Of a stretch of 64,000 bases of DNA, positions 1 through 7,265 are shown piece by piece. The DNA is from Rhodococcus rhodnii NBRC 100604. GTDB taxonomy: Bacteria > Actinomycetota > Actinomycetes > Mycobacteriales > Mycobacteriaceae. Position 1 is the stretch's first letter; each line of letters starts with the position of its first letter. Made by a program: the position numbers and the translations under genes. The stretch spans positions 58,715-122,714 of the forward strand of contig NZ_BCXD01000015.1 in NCBI RefSeq assembly GCF_001894925.1, written 5' to 3'. The notes under the pieces were generated by a model. That model ran no database searches. It had not been told where the DNA came from and saw only the letters and a list, made by a program, of their open reading frames with translations.

Positions 1-463
1 CACGCCGCATGTGGCGGAGCATCTCGTCGCGCGTTCCCATCCAGTACAGCTGGAAGAGTGTCTGCGGGTTGACCGCCACGACCTCCTCGATCGGCTTCGA
101 CGCGAACGAACTGAGCCCCATGCCGATTCCCCGTGCCGCAGCGGCACGTGCGACGGCGACCTCGCCGTCGGGATGCACGGCCTGCACCCCGGTCGGCGAG
201 ATCAGAACGGGGAACGACAGGGGCATTCCCAGGACGGTCGTGGCGAGGTCGCGGTCGTCCGCGAGGCCGACGACGTGGGGCGCGAACCCGATCTCCGAGA
301 AGGCCGCGACGTTGTCGGACACGGTGACGTCCTTCTCCGAGCCCGCGAGCAGCGCCGAGTACACCGACTTCGGCAGCCGCTTGCGGGCACGCCGCTGCGC
401 CTCCGCGACGGTCTCGAACCACGGATTGCGCGCCCAGGGGTTGTGTGCGAGAGGATTCTTCAC
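1..463 (-). CDS. mftD: Pre-mycofactocin synthase MftD (partial, 3' end off the left edge)
   Basis: FMN-dependent alpha-hydroxy-acid dehydrogenase-like enzyme that oxidatively deaminates the cyclised MftA C-terminus to give the redox-active pre-mycofactocin. About 154 codons are visible. Reading the minus strand gives an N-terminus MKNPLAHNPWARNPWFETV, followed by the start of the TIM barrel (LISPTGVQAVHPDGE, then a segment with LSSFASKPIEEV). The GTG start at 463-461 overlaps the mftC stop as GTGA, so the two are translationally coupled. Family assignment rests on this N-terminal sequence and on its place right after mftA, mftB and mftC, which is the conserved mft order. mftE and mftF would be expected further left, outside the window. 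No damage is visible in the part seen. Confidence 0.93.
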   Translation of the reverse strand, partial: MKNPLAHNPWARNPWFETVAEAQRRARKRLPKSVYSALLAGSEKDVTVSDNVAAFSEIGFAPHVVGLADDRDLATTVLGMPLSFPVLISPTGVQAVHPDGEVAVARAAAARGIGMGLSSFASKPIEEVVAVNPQTLFQLYWMGTRDEMLRHMRR

Positions 464-1698
464 GACGACTCCGTTCGAGCCAGGCCGGCGGCGGGGAAAG
501 GCAGATCGGCGAGCGGGTTCTCGTCGCACGCCGTGGTGGGCCGACGAGGTGGTGTGGCGAGCAGTGTCAGCCGGACCGGTGCACCGGTCCTGCGGCGTCC
601 GGTCCGCGAATGATCCACTGCTGCAGCGGGAACCGTGCGATCGGCAGCCAGCGCGACCTCCCCGAAGCCCTGCACGCACTCGGGATCGGGCCCGTCCATC
701 GGCAGGCCGGTGAAGAACTTCGCCGCCATGCAGCCGCCACGGCACGCGTCGAAGTGGCCGCACGACGCGCACGCGCCCGCGGACTGCGGCTCGCGCAGTT
801 CCGTGAACAGTGTCGACTCACGCCAGATCGCGCCGAAGCCACCGTCGGTGAGGACGTTGCCGGCCAGGAAGTTCTCATGGATCGCGAACGGGCACGCGTA
901 GACGTCGCCGACCGGATCGATCAGGCACACGACCCGTCCCGCCCCGCAGAGGTTGAGCCCGGGCAGGGCATCGCCGTAAGCCGAGAGGTGGAAGAAGCTG
1001 TCCCCGGTGAGGACGCCCTCGCCGTGCTCGACGAGCCAGTCGTAGAGCTGCCGCTGCTGCTGTGGCGTCGGGTGCAGGTCGTCCCACACGTCGGCTCCGC
1101 GACCCGACGGCCGCAGCCGTGTGATGCGCAGCGTCGCGTCGTACCGGTCGGCGAGTGCCGCGAAATCGTCGAGCTGGCTCACGTTCTCGCGGGTGACGAC
1201 CACCGAGATCTTCGCGTCGCGGAAGCCCGCCGCCGAGAGATTCTCGAGTGCGCGGATCGCGGTCGCGAACGATCCCGGGCCGCGGACGGCGTCGTTGACC
1301 TCGGCGGTCGCGCCGTCGAGCGAGATCTGAACGTCCACGTAGTCGCTCGCCGCGAGCCGGGCCGCGGCCTTCTCGTCGATCCGGACACCGTTCGTCGAGA
1401 ACTTCACGCCGACGTGGTGCTCCGTCGCGTAGTCGACGAGTTCCCAGAAGTCCGAGCGCACCGTCGGCTCCCCGCCGCCGATGTTCACGTAGAACACCTG
1501 CATGCGTTCGAGTTCGTCGATGACGGCCTTGCACTGCTCGGTGGTCAGTTCGCGGGGATCGCGTCGCCCCGACGACGAAAGACAGTGCACACACGCGAGA
1601 TTGCAGGCGTAGGTGAGTTCCCAGGTCAGACAGATCGGGGCGTCGAGACCGCGCTCGAACTGGTCGATCAGCCGGCCGGGCGAAGCGGCTGTCGTCAC
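460..1698 (-). CDS. mftC: Mycofactocin radical SAM maturase MftC
   Basis: Radical SAM/SPASM enzyme that decarboxylates and cross-links the C-terminal Val-Tyr of the MftA peptide. The protein is 412 residues from the GTG at 1698, chosen because AGGAGG lies 5 bases upstream and the codon overlaps the mftB stop (GTGA). The radical SAM cluster motif CNLACVHC is at residues 32-39 (C32, C36, C39) and GGGEP is near 74-78. The C-terminal third carries the SPASM auxiliary-cluster cysteines, including CASCGHFDACRGGC. An open frame continues upstream to 1968, but that part overlaps mftB and lacks a better ribosome site. The C-terminal tail after the SPASM domain is basic and looks poorly conserved. Confidence 0.96.
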   Translation of the reverse strand: MTTAASPGRLIDQFERGLDAPICLTWELTYACNLACVHCLSSSGRRDPRELTTEQCKAVIDELERMQVFYVNIGGGEPTVRSDFWELVDYATEHHVGVKFSTNGVRIDEKAAARLAASDYVDVQISLDGATAEVNDAVRGPGSFATAIRALENLSAAGFRDAKISVVVTRENVSQLDDFAALADRYDATLRITRLRPSGRGADVWDDLHPTPQQQRQLYDWLVEHGEGVLTGDSFFHLSAYGDALPGLNLCGAGRVVCLIDPVGDVYACPFAIHENFLAGNVLTDGGFGAIWRESTLFTELREPQSAGACASCGHFDACRGGCMAAKFFTGLPMDGPDPECVQGFGEVALAADRTVPAAAVDHSRTGRRRTGAPVRLTLLATPPRRPTTACDENPLADLPFPAAGLARTESS

Positions 1699-2006
1699 GA
1701 ATCCTCCTCGTTCGCTGGAGCACCCCCGCGGCGAACGATCATCGCGGAGTCCGCGAGCGCCCGGAGCGCGGCGAGATAGGGCTGTGCGGCGGCACCCGCG
1801 AGGCCGTGTCCCCGAAGCGCGGCCGACGCGCTCTCGTGGTGTTCGAGAGACCGCACGACGTCGACGACGGCGCGACTCTTGAGAAACGACAGCTTGCGGG
1901 TCCCGAAGTGATAGAGCAACGCGCCGAACGGTTCCGGACGCACCGCGACCTGCGCATGCAGCGCCCACGACGCGTCCGGGTCGAACGCGGCAGCCTGCTG
2001 CGGCAT
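1695..2006 (-). CDS. mftB: Mycofactocin peptide chaperone MftB
   Basis: Small RiPP-recognition-element protein that binds the MftA leader and presents it to MftC. It is 103 residues, the usual family length, starting MPQQAAAFDP at the ATG 2006-2004, one base after the mftA stop. It contains the family-typical stretch LYHFGTRKLSFLKS around residues 31-44. It overlaps mftC by 4 bp. Its position between mftA and mftC supports the call as much as the sequence. An open frame extends upstream through mftA in another reading frame and is not considered real. Confidence 0.93.
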   Translation of the reverse strand: MPQQAAAFDPDASWALHAQVAVRPEPFGALLYHFGTRKLSFLKSRAVVDVVRSLEHHESASAALRGHGLAGAAAQPYLAALRALADSAMIVRRGGAPANEEDS

Positions 2007-2007
2007 C

Positions 2008-2127
2008 TCAGTAGACGCCGCACATACCGTCGATCGAGACCTCTTCGACGAGCGTCTCCTCGACGAGAACCTCGCCCTCGTCGCCGTGCGTGACCTCACC
2101 GAGGCCGGGATCGTTGTGAAATGACAT
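2008..2127 (-). CDS. mftA: Mycofactocin precursor peptide MftA
   Basis: Ribosomally made precursor of mycofactocin, 39 residues, found by reading the gap upstream of mftB. It starts MSFHNDPG, has an acidic Glu/Val-rich leader, and ends in the conserved core IDGMCGVY just before TGA. The terminal Val-Tyr pair is what becomes the redox cofactor. The core is intact, including the Gly-Val-Tyr end. A plausible ribosome site (GAGAGGGCTCCG) precedes the ATG. It is the first gene of the mft operon, divergent from mftR. Confidence 0.97.
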   Translation of the reverse strand: MSFHNDPGLGEVTHGDEGEVLVEETLVEEVSIDGMCGVY

Positions 2128-2214
2128 CGGAGCCCTCTCGTCGTGATGAGTTGCGATCGTGATGAGTTGCAGCAGTCACACCCGGTGATTCGAGTGTTCC
2201 ATGTCACGATAGTA
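2128..2214 (+). promoter_or_regulatory. mftR/mftA divergent promoter region with a 14-bp tandem repeat
   Basis: This 87-bp gap separates divergently transcribed mftA and mftR. It holds two exact copies of TCGTGATGAGTTGC (2141-2154 and 2157-2170, 16-bp period). It also holds a loose dyad, TGA ... TCA, around 2185-2207. A regulator of the mft operon would be expected to bind here. That the repeats are the MftR operator is inference. Confidence 0.5.
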
Positions 2215-2868
2215 ATGGCACCGAGTGCAGAATTCCAGACCGACAGCGAGAAAGGGCGACCGAAAGCCGTGGCCTCCAACCGATCCAGCACGACCGGCCC
2301 CGGCCGGCGACCCGCGACGTCGCGCGATCACATCAGCACGGTCGCCCTCGAGCTCTTCGTCGAGAACGGGTTCGACGACACGAGCGTCGACGACATCGCG
2401 GAAGCGTGCGGCATCGCACGCCGCACGCTCTTCCGCTACTTCCCCTCGAAGAACGCGATCCCCTGGGGAGACTTCGACGAGCAGTTGGCCCGGATGAGAG
2501 CGCGGCTCGCCGACACCTCACCGGGCTCGGCCATGTCCGCCACGCTCACCGCCGCGCTCCTCGACTTCAACTCGTTCCCCACGGAAGAAGCCGCGAACCA
2601 CCGGAGACGAATGGAGCTCATCCTTCGTGTCCCTGCACTCCAGGCCCATTCGGCGATCATGTACGCCGGATGGCGGGACGTCATCGCCGACTTCGCCGCC
2701 GCCCGCCTGCGAGTCCCCTCGGATTCGCACGTGCCGCGCGCGATCGGGTATCTCCTGCTCGGCGTCGCACTCGCCGCCTACGAGAGCTGGCTCGGTGACA
2801 CCGATCGCGACCTGGCGGACCTTCTCACCGAAGGAATGGCGATGGTGGCACACGGTATCGACGGCTGA
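2215..2868 (+). CDS. mftR: TetR-family mycofactocin regulator MftR
   Basis: TetR-family repressor of the mycofactocin operon; in mycobacteria MftR responds to long-chain acyl-CoA. The protein is 217 residues from the ATG at 2215 (MAPSAEFQTD); an in-frame ATG at 2143 would start inside the intergenic repeats and is less likely. The helix-turn-helix lies at about residues 37-85, with IAEACGIARRTLFRYFPSKN. The family hallmark IPWGDFDEQL follows it. It is divergent from mftA, the conserved arrangement. Confidence 0.93.
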   Translation: MAPSAEFQTDSEKGRPKAVASNRSSTTGPGRRPATSRDHISTVALELFVENGFDDTSVDDIAEACGIARRTLFRYFPSKNAIPWGDFDEQLARMRARLADTSPGSAMSATLTAALLDFNSFPTEEAANHRRRMELILRVPALQAHSAIMYAGWRDVIADFAAARLRVPSDSHVPRAIGYLLLGVALAAYESWLGDTDRDLADLLTEGMAMVAHGIDG

Positions 2869-2912
2869 GTCTCGATCGCCGCACGAACCGTCACCCGACG
2901 TACGGGTGACCG

Positions 2913-3962
2913 TCAGAACTCGATGCTCACCGCATCGCTCACGGGCCGCGCCTGGCAGCCGAGGACGTATCCGGCGGCGATGTCGTCGGCGTCCAGCATT
3001 CCCTGGTGCGCCATCTCGACCTCCCCGTCCGTGACGGTGCACGCGCACGATCCGCACTCGCCCTCGCGGCACGAGTACGGCGCGTCGAGCCCGTTCGCGA
3101 GCATGACGTCGACCAGCGTCGACGAGCGCGGCCACACGAGTTCGTGTGTCTCCCCGTCGAGTTCGACGACGGCGGTCGCGGCGTCCGCGGCGTCGTCACC
3201 CTCGGGGACGACGATCTCCTCGAACGGATCGCCCGACAGCGACGTGAAGACCTCCGCGTGCACGTGATCGGCGGGCATGCCCGCTTTGTCGAGCCCGGCG
3301 CGCACAGCGTCCATGAACGGCGTCGGCCCGCAGAGGAAGGCCCGGCGCGGCCGGTACGGGCGGGCCAGTGCCGCGAGCGACGCCGGCGTCGGCAGCCCCT
3401 GCACCGATTCGAGCTGGTGGATCACGGTCAGCCGATCGGCGTGCGCCGCGGTCAGCTCGCGCAGTTCCTCGGCGAAGATCACCGAGTTCTCGTCCCGGTT
3501 CGCGTACACGAGGGTCACCGCGGCACGCCCGCCCCCCAGTGCGCTCTTGAGGATCGACATGACGGGCGTGATCCCGCTGCCCGCGGCGAACAGCAGCAGG
3601 TCCTCGTCGAGATCCGGCGGCGTGAACAGGCCCGACGGCGGCAGCACCTCGATGGTGTCGCCGACCGCGACGTGATCGCACACCCAGTTCGAGCCGTACC
3701 CGCCGGCCGTGCGCTTGACGGTGACCTTCGGTGCCTCACCCGTGTGCGGGGAACTCGCGAGCGAGTAGCAGCGCGCGACCGATCCGGTGCGGTCGCTCGG
3801 AATCCGCAGGGTCAGAAACTGCCCCGGCCGGTAGGCGAAGCGGTCGCGGCACTCGGGCGGTACCTCGAAGACCAGCGAGCGCGCATCCGCGGTCTCCTCC
3901 ACGACGGCCGCGACCGTCACCACGATCGAGCGAGTACCGGGGCGTGTTTCGACGGAGCTCAT
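2913..3962 (-). CDS. kshB: 3-ketosteroid 9-alpha-hydroxylase reductase KshB
   Basis: Ferredoxin-NAD(P)H reductase that passes electrons to the oxygenase KshA in steroid 9-alpha-hydroxylation. The protein is 349 residues with three modules in order. These are an FAD-binding domain with RCYSLAS at 64-70, an NAD-binding domain with GSGITP at 128-133, and a C-terminal plant-type [2Fe-2S] domain with C298, C303, C306 and C336. Length and layout match KshB/Hmp (Rv3571-like). The likely partner oxygenase KshA is encoded 26 kb away at 29022. The gene is convergent with mftR and apparently monocistronic. Other phenylacetyl-CoA-type reductases share this architecture, so the steroid call leans on the neighbourhood. 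Confidence 0.88.
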   Translation of the reverse strand: MSSVETRPGTRSIVVTVAAVVEETADARSLVFEVPPECRDRFAYRPGQFLTLRIPSDRTGSVARCYSLASSPHTGEAPKVTVKRTAGGYGSNWVCDHVAVGDTIEVLPPSGLFTPPDLDEDLLLFAAGSGITPVMSILKSALGGGRAAVTLVYANRDENSVIFAEELRELTAAHADRLTVIHQLESVQGLPTPASLAALARPYRPRRAFLCGPTPFMDAVRAGLDKAGMPADHVHAEVFTSLSGDPFEEIVVPEGDDAADAATAVVELDGETHELVWPRSSTLVDVMLANGLDAPYSCREGECGSCACTVTDGEVEMAHQGMLDADDIAAGYVLGCQARPVSDAVSIEF

Positions 3963-4055
3963 GCATCCCGTCCTTCCATGCGTCGAGCGAACCTACGCAC
4001 GGGACCCAACCATGTTGCGTGCGTCACGACGGCCTGGCGTCCCGATGGTCGGGAA

Positions 4056-4826
4056 TCAGCCCCACCGCGACTGGCCGCCGTCGAGCGGGATCGTCGCGCC
4101 GGTGAGGTAACCGGCGTCGGGGCCGCAGAGGAACGCCACGGCGCGGCCGATGTCGGCCTCGGGATCGCCGATCCGTCCGAGCGGAATCCCCGCGACGAAC
4201 GCGGCCGCTTCCTCGGGGTTCGTTTCGGCCCAGCGTTCGAGGGCGGGGCTGGCCGCATGGGGTGCGACCGCGAGCACCCGGATGCCGTCGCTCCCCCATT
4301 CGCAGGCCGCGGCGCGGGTGAGCGAGCGCATCGATTCCTTGATCGACGCGTACACGCCGTAGTTCGACGCGTCCCAGCGCACGGCCGCCGAACTCACGAG
4401 GTTGATCACGGTGCCGCCGCCCCGCGCGCTCATGTGCGGGTGCGCCGCGCGCATCGTGCGCAGCGTCGCGAGCGGCCCTGTCGCGAACGATCTCTCGTAG
4501 TCCTCGTCCACGACGGAGAGCAGCGGTCCGGGACGGCAGTCGTTCGCGTTGTTGACGAGGATGTCGATGCCGCCGAACGCGGCGACCGTCTCCTCGACGA
4601 TGCGTGCGGCGTCGTCGCGCTCGCTGACGTCGCCGACGATCGCCGCCGTCCGGACGCCCAGGTCGTCGAGTTCGGCGCACGTGCGCCGGACGCTGGATTC
4701 CGTGCGGCCCGCGACGGCGATGTTCGCGCCCTGCTTCGCGAGGGCGAGCGCGATTCCGCGTCCGACTCCCTGTCCTGCCCCGGTGACGAGCGCTGCCCGG
4801 TCCGACAGCACACCCGCCGTCGTCAC
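4056..4826 (-). CDS. SDR-family oxidoreductase, last gene of the side-chain operon
   Basis: Short-chain dehydrogenase/reductase, 256 residues, using NAD(P)H on an alcohol/ketone pair. The cofactor motif TGAGQGVG is near residue 15, the NNAN motif near 90, and the catalytic Tyr/Lys pair appears as YASIK around 155-159. The GTG start (4826) overlaps the stop of the preceding MaoC gene (GTGA). Being last in a seven-gene steroid side-chain operon, it may oxidise a beta-hydroxyacyl-CoA made by the upstream hydratases. The substrate is inferred only. Confidence 0.85.
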   Translation of the reverse strand: MTTAGVLSDRAALVTGAGQGVGRGIALALAKQGANIAVAGRTESSVRRTCAELDDLGVRTAAIVGDVSERDDAARIVEETVAAFGGIDILVNNANDCRPGPLLSVVDEDYERSFATGPLATLRTMRAAHPHMSARGGGTVINLVSSAAVRWDASNYGVYASIKESMRSLTRAAACEWGSDGIRVLAVAPHAASPALERWAETNPEEAAAFVAGIPLGRIGDPEADIGRAVAFLCGPDAGYLTGATIPLDGGQSRWG

Positions 4827-5656
4827 GAGGCTCCCGTGAACGACGCGGACCCGCCTGCGATCGCGGTGGCGCCGTCGGCGGCGACGTCGAACACGTGGCC
4901 GTCGCCCTCGTGCCAGGCACGCACCTGCAGGTCCTGGCCTGGGAACACCGGTGCAGCGAACCGTCCTTCGAGCGCCGTCAGGTCGGCGGGATGGGCGCCG
5001 ACGGCGCGCGCGAGACCGAGGGCGCTCGCCGCGAGACTGCACAGCCCGTGCATGATCGGGCGCGGCTGACCGATGTGGGCGGCGGCCTCGGGATCGATGT
5101 GGATGAGGTGGCGGTCGCCCGTGAGCCGGTACAGCGCGGCCTGATCGGGGGAGGTCGCCGTCGTCGCCTCGACGTCGGGCTCGCGCTCGATCGGCTTCGG
5201 CTTCGCCGGTCCCCGCTCGCCGCCGAATCCGCCCGCGCCGGGAGCGAAGATCGACCACGTCGCCTCGAAGCACCGGGACTCGACGCGGACGTCGAACACC
5301 GCCGCGCCCCCCTTGTCCCAGACGTTCGCGACGCGCGCATGCAGGTCGAGTTCGCCGCGCGGCGGGAGCGGAGCGAGGACGTCGAGCCGCTGCGAGCCGT
5401 GCAGTGCCGTCGCGGTGTCGAACGCACCGCGCGAGCCGAGCTGATCGGGCGCCCACTGCGCGAGGGTGAGCGCGAACGTCGGCAGCACCCGCAGCCGGTT
5501 CTCGAGGACGAGGTCGAGCTCGGTGGCGCGGGCACCGACCGCGAGCGCATACAGGATCGCGGCGGATTCGTCGTAGGCGACGGTGCGCCGGCCGAGCTCG
5601 ACGCCCTCCCAGTCGCCCGCGCACCGCACCGGGTTCTCCGTCGTCGCTCTCGTCAT
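4823..5656 (-). CDS. MaoC-type double-hotdog enoyl-CoA hydratase
   Basis: 2-enoyl-CoA hydratase 2 family protein of 277 residues with two hotdog halves. The C-terminal half keeps the hydratase-2 signature LYRLTGDRHLIHIDP followed by PIMHGLC, including the catalytic Asp and His. It resembles the fused MaoC hydratases of steroid side-chain beta-oxidation (ChsH3/Hsd4B type). The ATG at 5656 overlaps the ltp2 stop (ATGA). It has a close relative in the window at 22596-23462, so two fused hydratases serve the cluster in addition to ChsH1-ChsH2. Confidence 0.88.
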   Translation of the reverse strand: MTRATTENPVRCAGDWEGVELGRRTVAYDESAAILYALAVGARATELDLVLENRLRVLPTFALTLAQWAPDQLGSRGAFDTATALHGSQRLDVLAPLPPRGELDLHARVANVWDKGGAAVFDVRVESRCFEATWSIFAPGAGGFGGERGPAKPKPIEREPDVEATTATSPDQAALYRLTGDRHLIHIDPEAAAHIGQPRPIMHGLCSLAASALGLARAVGAHPADLTALEGRFAAPVFPGQDLQVRAWHEGDGHVFDVAADGATAIAGGSASFTGAS

Positions 5657-6837
5657 CGTGTCTCCTGACTCTCGAGGATCAATCCACTCGTGGGGACGGC
5701 CGTTCCCGCCGTGACGACGACGCGCTCGACGCCCCGGGGCGGCTGGTTCACCGACTCGCCGCGCACGAGCCGCACCGCTTCGGCGATGCCGTTGACGCCG
5801 TGCAGATAGGCCTCGCCGATCTGTCCGCCGTGCGTGTTGGCGGGAAGTGCTCCGTCGCGTTCGAGGTTCCCGTCGGCGACGAAGTCCTTCGCCTCGCCCA
5901 CGCCGCAGAACCCGAGCTCCTCGAGTTGCGGGAGCACGAGCGGGGTGAAGTGGTCGTAGAGGATCGCGGCGTCGATGTCACCGGGCCCGAGCCCGCTCTG
6001 CGCGTAGAGCTGCCGTCCGACGACGCCCATCTCGGGGATTCCGGTGATCGAGGGCCGGTAGTAGCTCGTCATCATGTGCTGGTCCCTGCCCGAGCCCTGC
6101 GCGGCGGCGGCGACGACGGCCGCCGGTTTCGGGAGGTCGCGCGCACGATCGGCGGACACGAGCACGAGTGCCTGTCCCCCGTCCGTCTCCTGGCAGCAGT
6201 CGAGTAGATGCAGCGGTTCGGCGATCCAGCGCGACCGCTGATGATCGTCGAGCGTGATGGGCCGCCCGTGGAACCACGCCGCGGGATTCGTGGCGGCGTG
6301 GCGCCGCGCGAGTACGGCGATCCGTCCGAAGTCCTCACTCGTCGCACCGTATTCGTGCATGTACCGGCGTGCGAACATCGCGACCCATTGAGCGGGAGTG
6401 CTCAGTCCCTGCGGCGTCAGCCAGGCGTAGGCCGCGCGGTCGGCCGTCGTGTCCATCGGCCGATCGTGCTGGCCGAGCCCGAACCGTACGCCGGACCGTT
6501 CGTTGAACGCCCGGTAGCAGACGACGACCTCGGCGACGCCCGTCGCGATCGCCATCGCCGCCTGCTGCACCGTCGCGCAGGCGGCACCACCGCCGTAGCC
6601 GACGCGCGAGAAGAACGACAGCTCGCCGAGCCCGCAGTTGCGCGCGACGATCACCTCGCCGTTGGTCTCCATCGTGTACGTGCTCAGCCCGTCGACCTCG
6701 CCGGGCTCGATGCCGGCGTCCGCGAGCGCCGTCGTGATCGCCTCGCATGCGAGTTGCAGTTCGCTGCGGCCGGAGTTCTTGGAGAATTCCGTCGCGCCGA
6801 TGCCGACGATCGCCGCGGTCCGCGACAGGGTGCTCAT
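5653..6837 (-). CDS. ltp2: Steroid side-chain retro-aldolase Ltp2 (thiolase-like)
   Basis: Thiolase-superfamily lipid-transfer-type protein of 394 residues. In the known pathway Ltp2, with the DUF35 domain of ChsH2, cleaves 17-hydroxy-3-oxo-4-pregnene-20-carboxyl-CoA to release the C17 ketosteroid and propionyl-CoA. The N-terminus AAIVGIGATEFSKNSGRSE is typical of the SCP-x/Ltp group. The classical thiolase nucleophilic Cys is not in its usual context, and conserved His/Tyr positions such as ILYDHFTP and NTHGGQIGEAYLHG are present. Position after chsH1 and the 4-bp overlaps on both sides match the M. tuberculosis igr operon. Confidence 0.9.
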   Translation of the reverse strand: MSTLSRTAAIVGIGATEFSKNSGRSELQLACEAITTALADAGIEPGEVDGLSTYTMETNGEVIVARNCGLGELSFFSRVGYGGGAACATVQQAAMAIATGVAEVVVCYRAFNERSGVRFGLGQHDRPMDTTADRAAYAWLTPQGLSTPAQWVAMFARRYMHEYGATSEDFGRIAVLARRHAATNPAAWFHGRPITLDDHQRSRWIAEPLHLLDCCQETDGGQALVLVSADRARDLPKPAAVVAAAAQGSGRDQHMMTSYYRPSITGIPEMGVVGRQLYAQSGLGPGDIDAAILYDHFTPLVLPQLEELGFCGVGEAKDFVADGNLERDGALPANTHGGQIGEAYLHGVNGIAEAVRLVRGESVNQPPRGVERVVVTAGTAVPTSGLILESQETR

Positions 6838-7265
6838 CGGCCGTCTCCCTGCAGGGCCGGCAGGTCCACCTCGACGGTGCCGGTGACGTGATCGCCCAGC
6901 GAGTTCGCGCCGCGCACGTCGACGACGACACGGGTGCCGTCCACCGCCGCAACCGCGCCCGTGAGGCGCATCGTGTCGCCGGGGTAGTTGGGGGCGCCGA
7001 GCCTGACGCGGATGCGCCGCAGCCGAGCGGACGGTCCCGCCCAGTCGGTGACGAACCGGCCGACGAGCCCGTTGGTGGTGAGGATGTTCATGAAGATGTC
7101 CTTCGAGCCGCGCTGGACCGCGAGTGCGGGATCGTGGTGGACGTCCTGGAAGTCGCGGGTCGCGAGTGCCGTCGCCACGATGAGCGTGCGCGTGAGCGGG
7201 ATGTCGAGCGGCGGGAGTTCGTCGCCGGTCCGCACGGCGGCCTCGCGCGTGAGGTGCGACGTCAT
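6834..7265 (-). CDS. chsH1: Steroid enoyl-CoA hydratase subunit ChsH1 (MaoC)
   Basis: Single-hotdog MaoC protein of 143 residues. In the known system ChsH1 pairs with the MaoC part of ChsH2 to hydrate 3-oxo-4,17-pregnadiene-20-carboxyl-CoA. The catalytic motif RDFQDVHHDPA supplies the Asp and His (about D38 and H43). The ATG at 7265 overlaps the stop of the preceding acyl-CoA dehydrogenase (ATGA), and its own stop overlaps ltp2. Order and size match the igr operon. Confidence 0.9.
   Translation of the reverse strand: MTSHLTREAAVRTGDELPPLDIPLTRTLIVATALATRDFQDVHHDPALAVQRGSKDIFMNILTTNGLVGRFVTDWAGPSARLRRIRVRLGAPNYPGDTMRLTGAVAAVDGTRVVVDVRGANSLGDHVTGTVEVDLPALQGDGR

Noticed and set aside
3006..5069. 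687-codon plus-strand frame over kshB and the SDR
   Set aside because: Antisense to strongly supported genes; no motif.
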